Assembly: GCF_022347765.1 (NCBI RefSeq)
Contig: NZ_JAKRFZ010000023.1
Location: 1 to 64,000, forward strand
DNA from: Pseudoalteromonas sp. OOF1S-7
GTDB lineage: Bacteria; Pseudomonadota; Gammaproteobacteria; Enterobacterales; Alteromonadaceae
Direction: 5' to 3'
Length of the DNA: 64,000 nucleotides
Program-made: the position numbers and the translations under genes
Shown here: positions 36,170 to 45,711 of the stretch, piece after piece
Layout of the letters: the number at the start of each line of letters is the position of its first letter
Numbering within the stretch: position 1 is the stretch's first letter
Notes under the pieces: generated by a model
What the model saw: only the letters and a program-made list of their open reading frames with translations
What the model was told of the DNA's origin: nothing
Database searches by the model: none

Positions 36170-37232
36170 CGGCAGTCACGCTTGTCGGTGCGCCTGCAAC
36201 CAGCAGCTCACCGACTTGCAGGCCACTTATCACCTCAACCTGATCGCCATACTCCCTGCCAAGGCGAATAAAGCGGCTTTGCACCTGGCCGTTATCCAGC
36301 ACCACCACTTTACTGAGCTGGCCATAATGTTGCACTAAGGCCGTTGGGATCAGCACCGCCGGGTGCTCGCTCCCGGGCAATTTTAACATGGCGTACATGC
36401 CCGGTATCACGCCCTGCGCCCACTGCATATCCAGCTTCACCGTAAAGCTGCGTGCGCCGCGATCGGCCACCGGAACCAGTTCACTGATGGTGGCATATTG
36501 CGTCGCCTCGGCCGCCGGAATACGCACCTGATGACGCGCCCCGATTGTCAGCTCGCTGAGCAAGCGCTCACGCACCGAGACCTCAACCTGCAACTGCGCC
36601 GGGTTATAAATGGAGACCAGCGGCGTGCCGGGATTGAGCATAGCACCCGGCTCTTGCAAGCGCGCGACCAAAGTGCCGGAGATGGGCGCCCGCACTTGGG
36701 TATAACTTAAGGCCACTTCAGCACCAGCATATTGTTGGGCCAGGGCCGCTTCTTTGGCGGTCAGTTCATTCACCTGAGCCTGCCACTCATCCACCTGATT
36801 ATGGGCAACCAGGCCTTTTTGCTGGAGCGCCTGTGCGCGCGCGAGCTGTTTTTTTGCCTGAATCAGCTGTGCCAGATTAGCCTGCTGTTCGGCTTTCACC
36901 GCCTCCAGCTGTGCGCGCAAGTCGGCATCATCCAGCGTGGCAACCAACTGACCCGCCTGGATCGGATCGCCAGAGCGCACCGTCAGGGTTTTCAGCTGTG
37001 CCAGCACCCGGCTGGCGACTACCGTGTTGTGTTTGGCAATCACGCTGCCCGGGATCTGCTCTACGTCTTTGACCAGCCGCAGCTCAACTTGGTGCAAGTT
37101 CAGCTTTGGTATAGTGCTGTGCGGCTTATCCCCGGGCGACACTTTGCTGTTAAACATCCCGGCCATCCAGGCCACTGCCACCAGTAACAAGGCAATCGCC
37201 AGCACGGGGCGCAAAAATCGAATATCAAACAT
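36132..37232 (-). CDS. RND efflux periplasmic adaptor subunit
   Basis: A 366-residue membrane-fusion protein with an N-terminal anchor (FLRPVLAIALLLVAVAWMAG), a biotinyl-lipoyl-like half (VVASRVLAQLKTLTVRSGDP), a coiled-coil hairpin (about 90-160, rich in Ala, Gln and Lys) and a beta-barrel end. It links the inner-membrane pump to an outer-membrane channel. The ATG at 37232 has GGAG 7 nt upstream and overlaps the pump gene by 8 bp, showing translational coupling. No outer-membrane factor gene is nearby. Confidence 0.92.
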   Translation of the reverse strand: MFDIRFLRPVLAIALLLVAVAWMAGMFNSKVSPGDKPHSTIPKLNLHQVELRLVKDVEQIPGSVIAKHNTVVASRVLAQLKTLTVRSGDPIQAGQLVATLDDADLRAQLEAVKAEQQANLAQLIQAKKQLARAQALQQKGLVAHNQVDEWQAQVNELTAKEAALAQQYAGAEVALSYTQVRAPISGTLVARLQEPGAMLNPGTPLVSIYNPAQLQVEVSVRERLLSELTIGARHQVRIPAAEATQYATISELVPVADRGARSFTVKLDMQWAQGVIPGMYAMLKLPGSEHPAVLIPTALVQHYGQLSKVVVLDNGQVQSRFIRLGREYGDQVEVISGLQVGELLVAGAPTSVTAATEKSQSPQAAF

Positions 37233-40200
37233 AACGAGTCTCCGGAGCAACAGAATTGGGGTCGGCTATGGCCGTGTCGTCGGGCGTTTTGAACACCAGG
37301 AAATAGACCACAGGCACAACCAATAAAGAAAACAGGGTTGAAGCGATAATGCCAAACATGATTGCCAGCGCCAGACCACTGAACACGGGGTCGAGAATGA
37401 TCACCAGATTGCCCAGTAAAGTGGTGCCAGCGGTCAGCAGCACCGGCCGCATACGCACGCTCCCGGCACGGATCAGGGCCGCCTGCAGTGGCATACCGGC
37501 CTGTCTGGCCTGAGTAATAAATTCCACCAGAATGAGTGAGTTTCTGACCACAATCCCGGCCAGTGCTACCATGCCTATCATGGCCGTAGCGGTGAACAAC
37601 ACCGGCTCTGGTGCGCCTGCAATGGTGCGCTCACCAAACTGATTCAGTGCCCAGAAGCCCGGCATAATACCTATCATAGTCAGGGGAATAGCTGACATGA
37701 TGATCAGCGCCAAGGCACTGGATGCGGTCTGCCAACGCAGGATCACGAAAATCGCCGCCAGCGCAAAGACAAACGCTATCCCCATATCCCGAAACACCCT
37801 GACGGTGATCCGCCACTCCCCTTCGCCGCTGAAGCGATACTCGGTTCCCTCGGGGAGCTGCCAGGGCACGCCGCCACCGCTACTGAGAAAGGTACGCTGC
37901 TGCCAGGCGCTTGCCTGTGTTTCATCCGCTATAACTGCGCCAACTGGTTGCTCATCGGCCACCACATCGGCAATCACCTCGGCCGGGGTGCGGCCATTTA
38001 ATTCAGCATAGACATACACCACAGGTGCCAGATCTTTACGATAAATCGCCGGCTCAACCGTCAGCGTATGTACTTCTCCTAACTCAGACAGGGCCACCAT
38101 AGGACGGGCTGCCCGGCTGAGGCCAAAACTGCCCTGCTGCTGCGTGACATCACTGCTGCCACGGATCTGGGTGGCAAGCAGATCCGCCCATCGCTGGCGA
38201 TCTGCATAGGCGAGTTGCAAGGTAATAGGCACGGGCTGCGCTTCTCTTGGCTGATACAGCAGTCCGGCCTGCATGCCTCCGCTGGCCATGGCCAGGGTTT
38301 GGTTAATTTCCACACTGCTTACCCCGGACAACGCCGCTTTGTGTTTATCCGTAACAAAACGCTGCAAGGTAACCGGCGCCGACAAAGACGTGTCGACTTC
38401 GACCACATGAGCTTCCTGACGCAACCGTGCCGCCAGCTTGAGGGCCGCATCATGGTGGGTGTCGGCAGAAATAAAGGGCTCCGCATAGACCTCCGCCGTC
38501 AGCGTACTTAACACCGGCGGCCCCGGCGGGACCTCAACCACTTTAATCACCACGCCGTCTCGATTGAACTCAGACAGAGCCTGGCGCAGTCGCAGCACCA
38601 CAGCATGAGACTGGTGTGCCCGCTCGCGTTTATCCAGCAATAACACCCGCAGCTCGGCCAGATTATCACTGTGGCGACGATAATAACCGCGCACCATACC
38701 GTTAAAATCCATACTCGACGGCTGACCCACATAGGCGGCAATGGCGCTGACCTCACTGAATTGCCAGACCCGTTGCTGCACGGTGCGGGTCAGGCGCGCG
38801 GTGGCTTCCAGCGTGCTTCCCTCGGGTAAGTCGATCAGTATCTGAACTTCGTTTTTATTGTCGTAGGGCAACAACTTGAGCGGCACCGCCCGCAGTACAG
38901 GTAAGCTAGCGCTGAGCACAAACAACGCCAGCACTGCCCATAACACCGCTTTGGCACGCCATGGCGAGCGCAACAACGGGGTAAGCAGAGCCCCATACCA
39001 GGCGTTATCCTGTGCTGATGCCGCCGACGGCTGAGTGCGCAGTAAGCGACTGGCCAGCCAGGGAGTGATAAAAAAGGCCACGACGGTTGAGATCATCACA
39101 CTGACGGGCACATTAAACGCCATAGGTGCCATGTATGGCCCCATCATGCCGGTGATATACGCCAGCGGCAAAAACGCCATCATAATCGTCAGCGTTGACA
39201 TTAATAAAGCGGTACGGATCTCCAGCATAGCGGCGACAATCTGCTGGCGACGGGGCTTGCCGGGCACCAGCATACGGCTGATGTTATCTATCCCGGTAAT
39301 GGGATCATCCACCAGCAAACCCAGCGAGAGGATCAGGGCAAACAGGGTGACCCGGTTAATGGTATAACCAAACGTCCAGTCCAGTGCCAGCGTGATCCCA
39401 TAGCACACAGGAATGGCCAAGCCCACCACGATAGCCGGTCGCCAGCCGAGGAAAACCCCCACAAAGATCACCACGGTCAGCACCGCGAACGCCAGACTGG
39501 CCATCAGGTCGTTAACCTTTTCATCGGCGGTCTGACCGTAATCCCGTAATACCCGGACAGCCACTTCCGGCGGTAATAACTGTGTTTGCAAGCGGCTCAT
39601 CAGCTGATGCACTTGTTCGGCCACCGCAACGGCATTACTGCCTTTTTGCTTTGCCACACTGATGGTGACCAGCGGCAGGCCTTGTTGCTGATCGCTGAGC
39701 GCCAGCCATTGATAATGCTCCGGCTCGCCCGGCCCCTCTGCAATGCGCGCAACATCCCTGAGCTTCACAGCGCGCCCGTTCACCACAGTGATCACTAAGT
39801 CACGTAACGCCGCACTGGTACGCAGCACATCGCCCGATTCCAGCACAATCTGTTTGCTGCCCGCACTGCGCTTGCCTACCTGTAGCAACTGATTGCTGTT
39901 TTGAATGGCCTGTAATACATCCAGCGGCGTGCTCTGATGCGCCGCCAGCGCGGTTGCATCCAGCCATACGTTCAGCTGGCGCTGCCGCCCGGCGACCACG
40001 TTGACTTCACTGGTGTCGGGCAGGCGCTGTAATTGCGTTGAAATTTCCTGGGCAAAACGGGTTAAGTCATAATCATCGTATTGGGCTGGGTTTTCGCTGT
40101 ATAGGCCCAGCATCACGATGGACACGTCATCGACTTCCACCGGCCGGATCTGCCAGTCGCTGACCACCGCGGCCATCTGATGCTCGTTGGCATAAAGTTT

Positions 40201-40551
40201 TGTGTAGGTATTCAGGATGGCCTGCTCACGGCTCTCACCCACCTGAAACCGCAGCGTGACGACCGCGCGGCCACTGTGGGTGGTTGAATACACATGCTCC
40301 ACCCCCGGAATTTGCAACAGCAGCTTCTCAAGCGGCGTGGTCACCAGACGCACCACTTCCGGCGCTGCAATGTTGGGCACGGTGACATGAATATCGAGCA
40401 TGGGTACCACAATCTGCGGCTCTTCCTCTCTTGGTGTGAACTGCAAGGCCAGCACACCCAGGACCATAGAAAAGAAGAACAACAGCGCCGGTAAACGACC
40501 CGTCAGGCTTTGGCCAATGACTCGCTCAGTGAATCCCCCGGACCCGCTCAT
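37225..40551 (-). CDS. RND efflux pump permease subunit
   Basis: A 1108-residue AcrB/MexB-fold pump. Twelve membrane segments fall in two halves, with two large periplasmic loops. The proton-relay segment reads LGLLVDDPITGIDNISRM, keeping the paired Asp of the family. The N-terminus PREEEPQIVVPMLDI resembles the metal/solvent RND subgroup more than classic drug pumps. The substrate is not evident. Its start overlaps the ArsR-type regulator by 4 bp, so regulator, pump and adaptor form one operon. Confidence 0.93.
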   Translation of the reverse strand: MSGSGGFTERVIGQSLTGRLPALLFFFSMVLGVLALQFTPREEEPQIVVPMLDIHVTVPNIAAPEVVRLVTTPLEKLLLQIPGVEHVYSTTHSGRAVVTLRFQVGESREQAILNTYTKLYANEHQMAAVVSDWQIRPVEVDDVSIVMLGLYSENPAQYDDYDLTRFAQEISTQLQRLPDTSEVNVVAGRQRQLNVWLDATALAAHQSTPLDVLQAIQNSNQLLQVGKRSAGSKQIVLESGDVLRTSAALRDLVITVVNGRAVKLRDVARIAEGPGEPEHYQWLALSDQQQGLPLVTISVAKQKGSNAVAVAEQVHQLMSRLQTQLLPPEVAVRVLRDYGQTADEKVNDLMASLAFAVLTVVIFVGVFLGWRPAIVVGLAIPVCYGITLALDWTFGYTINRVTLFALILSLGLLVDDPITGIDNISRMLVPGKPRRQQIVAAMLEIRTALLMSTLTIMMAFLPLAYITGMMGPYMAPMAFNVPVSVMISTVVAFFITPWLASRLLRTQPSAASAQDNAWYGALLTPLLRSPWRAKAVLWAVLALFVLSASLPVLRAVPLKLLPYDNKNEVQILIDLPEGSTLEATARLTRTVQQRVWQFSEVSAIAAYVGQPSSMDFNGMVRGYYRRHSDNLAELRVLLLDKRERAHQSHAVVLRLRQALSEFNRDGVVIKVVEVPPGPPVLSTLTAEVYAEPFISADTHHDAALKLAARLRQEAHVVEVDTSLSAPVTLQRFVTDKHKAALSGVSSVEINQTLAMASGGMQAGLLYQPREAQPVPITLQLAYADRQRWADLLATQIRGSSDVTQQQGSFGLSRAARPMVALSELGEVHTLTVEPAIYRKDLAPVVYVYAELNGRTPAEVIADVVADEQPVGAVIADETQASAWQQRTFLSSGGGVPWQLPEGTEYRFSGEGEWRITVRVFRDMGIAFVFALAAIFVILRWQTASSALALIIMSAIPLTMIGIMPGFWALNQFGERTIAGAPEPVLFTATAMIGMVALAGIVVRNSLILVEFITQARQAGMPLQAALIRAGSVRMRPVLLTAGTTLLGNLVIILDPVFSGLALAIMFGIIASTLFSLLVVPVVYFLVFKTPDDTAIADPNSVAPETRYV

Positions 40552-40856
40552 GATCCCTCCTTGTCGGCACAGAACAGCTGATAGAGCTGTTGCAGGATCA
40601 CCAGCACTTTGTCATCGGCAATGCGGTAGTACACCGTTGCCCCCTCGCGCCGCGACGCGACCAGCCCGGCTTTTCTCATGGCTGCCAGATGCTGAGATAA
40701 GGCAGACTGAGCTAGCGGCACCTGGGCATTTAACTCACCGACACTGAGCTCCGTGCTTTGCAGGCTGCATAAAATCATTAACCGATTGCGGTTTGCCAAC
40801 ATCTTCAGTAATGCCTCAGCTTGTGCGGCGCTGTCGGCCATTGCGTGTAAATCCAT
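40548..40856 (-). CDS. ArsR-family repressor of the persulfide-sensing (SqrR/BigR) type
   Basis: A 102-residue winged-helix protein with the recognition region LAQSALSQHLAAMRKAGLVA and the wing SRREGATVYYRI. The metal-binding Cys-Val-Cys of ArsR is absent. Instead there are two cysteines, Cys30 and Cys96, 66 residues apart, exactly the spacing of the dithiol pair in SqrR and BigR that forms a polysulfide bridge on exposure to persulfide. This predicts derepression by reactive sulfur species. The divergent DUF2892 and rhodanese genes fit that role. It is the first gene of the RND operon. Confidence 0.88.
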   Translation of the reverse strand: MDLHAMADSAAQAEALLKMLANRNRLMILCSLQSTELSVGELNAQVPLAQSALSQHLAAMRKAGLVASRREGATVYYRIADDKVLVILQQLYQLFCADKEGS

Positions 40857-40900
40857 ACTTCCCCCTCAACATTGGTTACGCAGGGAGTATAGGATGAAAC

Positions 40901-40948
40901 ATTAGAAATTGCTAATATTAGATCTTGCTAATATTCAATCTTGCAATA
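40901..40948. promoter_or_regulatory. three tandem 16-bp operator-like repeats
   Basis: Between the divergent arsR-type and DUF2892 genes lie three back-to-back 16-mers: ATTAGAAATTGCTAAT (40901-40916), ATTAGATCTTGCTAAT (40917-40932) and ATTCAATCTTGCAATA (40933-40948). The first two are inverted repeats ATTAG-N6-CTAAT; the third is degenerate. This is the natural site for the dithiol repressor to control both transcripts. Binding is inferred from position and symmetry. Confidence 0.7.
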
Positions 40949-40973
40949 TACTTGAATGCAGGAGGTAATTATT

Positions 40974-41162
40974 ATGAGACTTGAAGCCGCTATCCGGCTG
41001 GTAGCCGGCAGTATGCTGATACTGTCATTTTTACTCACCTGGTTTATGGATCCACGCTGGGTGTGGTTCAGTGTATTTATTGCATTGAATCTGATGCAAT
41101 CCGCCTTTACCGGCTGGTGTCCTATGATGACCTTGCTCAAAAAACTTGGAATGGAGAATTAA
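40974..41162 (+). CDS. DUF2892 membrane protein (YgaP-like membrane part)
   Basis: A 62-residue inner-membrane protein with two helices (LVAGSMLILSFLLTWFM and WFSVFIALNLMQSAFTGW) and the GWCP motif typical of DUF2892 proteins, which often accompany or are fused to rhodaneses. The ATG at 40974 is chosen because GGAGG lies 8 nt upstream; an ATG at 40956 overlaps that site. It is 3 bp upstream of the rhodanese gene. Confidence 0.85.
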   Translation: MRLEAAIRLVAGSMLILSFLLTWFMDPRWVWFSVFIALNLMQSAFTGWCPMMTLLKKLGMEN

Positions 41163-41165
41163 TTT

Positions 41166-41513
41166 ATGCTGACATCCCCGCAGGACATTTTAAAAACCGT
41201 CCGACCTAACCAGCGTTGTATCAGCGCGCAGCAAGCCAAAGCAGAAATCGCCACCAACCAGGGCCTGCTGATTGATGTGCGTGAGCCTCAGGAACATCAG
41301 GAAAAAGCGGCCCCGGGCGCGATGAATATTCCGCGCGGCGTGTTGGAATTTCAATTACCTAACCTTGAAAAAGACCCAAGCCGACCGCTTTATCTGCACT
41401 GTGCTGCCGGTGGCCGGGCAGTATTTGCCGCCGAGCAGCTGACCCGCATTGGCTACCAGAATGTCAGCGTGATCACCTGTAAAGCGGAGGAAGTGTGTCA
41501 GGTTTTTGCCTGA
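41166..41513 (+). CDS. rhodanese-like sulfurtransferase
   Basis: A 115-residue single-domain rhodanese. The family hallmark LLIDVREPQEH is present, and the active-site loop is HCAAGGRA with Cys79 as the persulfide carrier. Further cysteines near the C-terminus (105 and 111) may relay sulfur. With the DUF2892 gene it forms a split YgaP-like pair under the persulfide-type repressor. Its end overlaps the convergent DUF6653 gene by 16 bp. Confidence 0.92.
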   Translation: MLTSPQDILKTVRPNQRCISAQQAKAEIATNQGLLIDVREPQEHQEKAAPGAMNIPRGVLEFQLPNLEKDPSRPLYLHCAAGGRAVFAAEQLTRIGYQNVSVITCKAEEVCQVFA

Positions 41514-42004
41514 CGCGCTGCCATCCCGGTGCTTGATGGGGTCACACTCTGATAGAGCCAGACCATGCGATCCAAAAACCAGGTTTTACTCAGGATCACG
41601 CCCAATGCGCCAACACTGGTGCTGATGGCTTCCTGAAACCACAAGCCTGCAGCGCATACCAACGTGCTCACGCTTAGCACCGTAATGATCACTTTAATCA
41701 CCTGATAGTGCACCAGCGGCACCCGTTCCAGCTGATAGATCAGGATCTGCTCGCCCAGCACCGCTTGTGACGCCCAGTTATGGGTGTCTCTGGGTTTACT
41801 GAAGCATCTGGGATTGAGCCAAACCCAAAGCAACAACACCACCAGCACAGGCCAAAAAGCCATTCCCAGCCAGTCACGCCACCACAGGCAGGCAATCAGC
41901 AAAGGCAAACAGGAATAGCGGCTCCAGACACTCCACGGGTTGGCATGGCGCGCCCATACTTCTTCGCTCATGGCGAAATACTTGGCAGCAGTTCGTTGCA
42001 TCAT
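41498..42004 (-). CDS. DUF6653 family membrane protein
   Basis: A 168-residue protein with the motif EEVWARHANPWSVWSRYSCL near the N-terminus, which I recognise as the DUF6653 family, and about four hydrophobic helices. Function is unknown. GAGG lies 5 nt before the ATG at 42004; a later ATG at about 41971 directly before SEEVWARHANPW is an alternative start. The 42005-42198 gap upstream holds no visible gene. Confidence 0.75.
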   Translation of the reverse strand: MMQRTAAKYFAMSEEVWARHANPWSVWSRYSCLPLLIACLWWRDWLGMAFWPVLVVLLLWVWLNPRCFSKPRDTHNWASQAVLGEQILIYQLERVPLVHYQVIKVIITVLSVSTLVCAAGLWFQEAISTSVGALGVILSKTWFLDRMVWLYQSVTPSSTGMAARQAKT

Positions 42005-42198
42005 ATCGACCTCACGGGATCAGTTTACTTATCAGGCAGTGTAGCCAGAGTTCACGTTACCCTCTGTTTAAAAATGTCAACGACCGGGTACATTTTCTGA
42101 CCTTTTGGCGCAACTCGCTAACAGCGCACGTAGTCCCCGAACCTTAAACTGAGCACACACCAGTTAAACATTTGGCTCACTCAGTAAGGGATATCACT

Positions 42199-44787
42199 AT
42201 GGTTAAAGGCTTTTCTCTTCTCGCCTCGGGACTCATTATCAGCGCACTGCTCGGTGGTTGCGGCGACACCACAGATCATCGCACCGCAGTACAAAAGCAT
42301 CCCGGCGTGTGGCAAAAAACCGCTTATGGTGAAGTGCTTGATATCACACCACAGCGCGTGCAACGCTATGAATTTAATACGCACGCATGTATTAAAGTTG
42401 CACAAATTGGGCTGCCACAGAGCAGCACTGAGCCGCGGATAACCCAGGCGCAGCAACGCAGCAAAGCGCAACTGCAACTGACCTATGCCGGTGAAGTCTA
42501 TCCACATATTTATGAGCGTAAGGCGACGCTTCCGGATGTTTGCCGCTCCCCGCTATCCGTCGATGCCACAGCCAGTCCAACTCAGGTCTTCGAATACTTC
42601 TGGCACGCATTTAACGATTACTATGCTTTCTTTGCCCTGCGCGACATGGACTGGCAAGCACAATACGCCCATTACCGTGCAAAAATCCACGACGAGATGT
42701 CCGATGACGCGCTGTTTGAGATACTGACCGAGATGATTACGCCGCTTGCCGATGGCCATGTGTCGGTCGCCAGAACGCCGGGGCGTCCTTTTTTTGTGAT
42801 GAAGGACGCCCCTATTTTGCGCGCGGCTCGGGGCACCGCCAGCTATTATCTGCGTTACGACATGCAGCTGAGCGACGAACAGGTGTTCTCTGAGCTGGTG
42901 CTGGACTCGTTGAATGTGAGTCAGCAATACCTGAGCCGTGACAGCATCGGCAGCTTTGGGGCCCGGCAGCAGGAGAAAACCTTGCTATGGGGTAAGACTG
43001 AGGACAACATTGGTGTGCTGGTGATCAATAACTTCTCCCAGTACAGCAGTGATCCGGATGCAGACGAGACCGAACACCTCAGTGCAGCCACAGCGCTGAT
43101 AGACCGCATCATCGCGGAGCTGGCCGATACCGATGGTTTGATCCTCGATATTCGCAACAACATTGGCGGCGATGATGCCATTGCTCTGGCCATCGCCTCC
43201 CGATTCAATACCTCTAAGCGCCTGGCATTTAACAAACAAGCATTGAATCGTGCGGGCCAGGGGGTGTTGCTCAGTCAGTCTCTTCAGGCTCACCCCGAGG
43301 CATACACCCAACCCGTGTATTTGCTGACCAGCCAGCTAACCATCAGCGCAGGTGAGGTCTTTACCCTGGCCATGATGCACCTGCCGCAGGTCACTTTGCT
43401 CGGTGAAGAAACCGCGGGTGCCTTATCGGACATGCGTTTTTTCACCTTACCCAATGGCTGGGAAATTTCGCTCTCCAATGAAGTCTACCGGGATGCACAC
43501 GGCACTTTGTATGAACACAGTGGCATTCAGCCAGATATTTTCGTGCCTGCCTTTACTATGCATGCACTCGAAAGTGGTCGCTTTGAAAGTTACGATCACG
43601 CCCTGACGTTACTCGGCAAAAATCCCACACCACAGCTGACAGTGAAGGAGTTTGAGCGCCAGCTGAGCGCGCTGCAGCAACAGGGCAATATTCCGGCCGT
43701 GGCCGTTAATATTATTCACGATGGCCAGTCGGTCTATCAGCAAGGCTTTGGCCGCTCGGATGAACTGGGCACTGCAGTCGATGCACACAGCCGCTTCTAT
43801 CTGGGATCTGTGAGCAAAACCCTGTTGGGCGCTACGCTTGCCGATGCGGTTGAGCGGCAACTCGTTGATCTCGATGCGCCGGTCATGGATTATCTGAATT
43901 TCGCCATCGACTTTCCGGCTCCTTTATCTCAGGCCATTACCTTACGCCAGCTGATCACCCACACCAGCGGTATTATGGACACAGAGGAGGTGTACCGCTG
44001 TAATTACTTTGTACATGCCGACGGCAGCAGTTTGTATAACCGACTCACTCAGACCGAAGCCTGTGGCGAGCCAACAAACACAGATTTGGGCCATTTTTTT
44101 GCGGCGTACCTGTCACAGTCCGGCAGCAACTATCAGCCCAGTCACTTTGTCAGCCGCTTTGGCCTGGTTAATAATGAAGCCGCTGTGTATACCAATATCG
44201 GCGCCGCACTGGCAGGGTATGTCACCGAGCAGGCAAGCGGACAGCCCCTCGCTCAATTAACCCAGGACAGCGTTTTTACACCACTGGCAATGCACCGCAG
44301 TGAATGGGCCATTACCCAGCCAGACACCCCCGTGGTACAGCGCTATATTCACCACCCACAGACGCATACTCTGATCCCTTTACCTGACTACGGCAATATC
44401 ACCTACGGTGAAGGCAGTGCCATCTCTACCGCCCATGACCTGGGGAATTTTCTGATAGCCGCCATGCAACAGGGCAAGCTCAACGGCGCGCCTGGGCTCA
44501 AAGCCAGCGCGGTGGCAACGATGCTGAGCCCGCAAACGGCTATCCCGAGCATCTCGGTAGAGCGAGGCTTTTTCTGGGGCCTGGATGGCGAAAAAATCTA
44601 TCACAGCGGCGATGATCCGGGCGTGCTCACCCAAATTTACGGTGATTTACGTCAGCAACGCGGTTTTGTTCTGCTGACCAACGGGGATTCAGGCAATGAC
44701 AGCAGCGCTCAGGCTTATGATGAGATAGCGCAGCTGGTGATCACTTTCAGCTACGGCTTCACTCGGACGGGGACCAACCAGCCTTAA
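42199..44787 (+). CDS. lipoprotein fusing an S41 peptidase domain to a serine beta-lactamase-like domain
   Basis: An 862-residue lipoprotein with lipobox LLGGC (Cys21). Residues about 110-465 form an S41 (tail-specific/IRBP-like) protease domain with Ser383 in TISAGEVF and GEETAGAL after it. Residues about 480-860 form a beta-lactamase/DD-peptidase fold with SVSK (Ser537, Lys540), YTN (664-666) and HSG (802-804), so all three motifs are intact. Both halves look active. The usual role of such folds is proteolysis or peptide and ester hydrolysis; here a joint envelope role is inferred. AAGGG lies 8 nt before the ATG. Confidence 0.88.
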   Translation: MVKGFSLLASGLIISALLGGCGDTTDHRTAVQKHPGVWQKTAYGEVLDITPQRVQRYEFNTHACIKVAQIGLPQSSTEPRITQAQQRSKAQLQLTYAGEVYPHIYERKATLPDVCRSPLSVDATASPTQVFEYFWHAFNDYYAFFALRDMDWQAQYAHYRAKIHDEMSDDALFEILTEMITPLADGHVSVARTPGRPFFVMKDAPILRAARGTASYYLRYDMQLSDEQVFSELVLDSLNVSQQYLSRDSIGSFGARQQEKTLLWGKTEDNIGVLVINNFSQYSSDPDADETEHLSAATALIDRIIAELADTDGLILDIRNNIGGDDAIALAIASRFNTSKRLAFNKQALNRAGQGVLLSQSLQAHPEAYTQPVYLLTSQLTISAGEVFTLAMMHLPQVTLLGEETAGALSDMRFFTLPNGWEISLSNEVYRDAHGTLYEHSGIQPDIFVPAFTMHALESGRFESYDHALTLLGKNPTPQLTVKEFERQLSALQQQGNIPAVAVNIIHDGQSVYQQGFGRSDELGTAVDAHSRFYLGSVSKTLLGATLADAVERQLVDLDAPVMDYLNFAIDFPAPLSQAITLRQLITHTSGIMDTEEVYRCNYFVHADGSSLYNRLTQTEACGEPTNTDLGHFFAAYLSQSGSNYQPSHFVSRFGLVNNEAAVYTNIGAALAGYVTEQASGQPLAQLTQDSVFTPLAMHRSEWAITQPDTPVVQRYIHHPQTHTLIPLPDYGNITYGEGSAISTAHDLGNFLIAAMQQGKLNGAPGLKASAVATMLSPQTAIPSISVERGFFWGLDGEKIYHSGDDPGVLTQIYGDLRQQRGFVLLTNGDSGNDSSAQAYDEIAQLVITFSYGFTRTGTNQP

Positions 44788-45602
44788 AACGTACGGGTTT
44801 GTGTGCTGCCCGCCTCTTCTGACAGCAGTTGGGGTGGGATTGCCGGGAGTTGATACGGCGCAACCAGCTTATCAAGTACTTTGTTTTTTGCCATCTTGCG
44901 CATGTGCTCGCTAAACGCCTGCCCCACCTGGCTCTGTGCAAATGAACGACTCATCGCCATATGGCCGTAAATCACCTGAGTATGCCGATAGTCCATCTTT
45001 TTCAGCTGATGCGCAGGCTGAGCCAGCACATTCATTGCCAGGTCGGCCGTGTCTTCCACCGCAATCACCAGATCGACCCGTCCTTTCAAGACCAGATCGA
45101 CGGCCACCCGCTCTGAGGGCACTTCAACCTTATCCAGGCGCGTGTCCTGGTCAAAACGAGGAAAAAAGGCCGCACCTCGCATAATGGCAATCCGTTTACC
45201 AATCAGATCTTCGTAGCGCTGTACTGAAATTTGACTATGCTGATGACCATAAAAAACATAAGAAGAAGACAATGCCATATAGGGGGGTGTTACAAACGTC
45301 ATCTGCTGCTCACGATCCACCGTTCTGACCAGTCCACCCATCACATCCACCTCACCCTGTGCCAGCATGCGAATACAACGAGAGAATGGACAGGGCACGG
45401 CTTTAACAGCGATGTCTTCATCACTGTGGTGTTTAATGTAGTTGAGAATATCGAGGATCAGGCCTTTGGCGTTGCCCTTATCATCCAGAGCACTATAGGG
45501 AGGAGCGTGGTCAATCGCGACCAAAATTTGCTGATGATCTGCCAGGGCCCGCTTGGTTGAACACAAGCTCCATACCAGCATGATTGCTATAAAATACTTC
45601 AT
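44784..45602 (-). CDS. periplasmic substrate-binding protein (family 3 type)
   Basis: The 272-residue protein has a signal peptide (to about residue 21, ending in RALA) and the bilobal SBP_bac_3 pattern: VAIDHAPPYSALDDKGNAKG at the start and a mid-domain DLIGKRIAIMRGAAF block. Relatives bind amino acids or act as sensor-like orphan proteins; no ABC transporter genes lie next to it, so it may work with a distant partner. It ends 4 bp inside the convergent fusion gene. Confidence 0.8.
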   Translation of the reverse strand: MKYFIAIMLVWSLCSTKRALADHQQILVAIDHAPPYSALDDKGNAKGLILDILNYIKHHSDEDIAVKAVPCPFSRCIRMLAQGEVDVMGGLVRTVDREQQMTFVTPPYMALSSSYVFYGHQHSQISVQRYEDLIGKRIAIMRGAAFFPRFDQDTRLDKVEVPSERVAVDLVLKGRVDLVIAVEDTADLAMNVLAQPAHQLKKMDYRHTQVIYGHMAMSRSFAQSQVGQAFSEHMRKMAKNKVLDKLVAPYQLPAIPPQLLSEEAGSTQTRTF

Positions 45603-45711
45603 TGCACTACCTACCTCTTGGGCAATTCAGCAACCTCATTCGTCTCCATGTCACAAATATGTCATAAAAAGATAAAATCTGAGTTGTTAAGATAACACAA
45701 GGGCACAAAGC

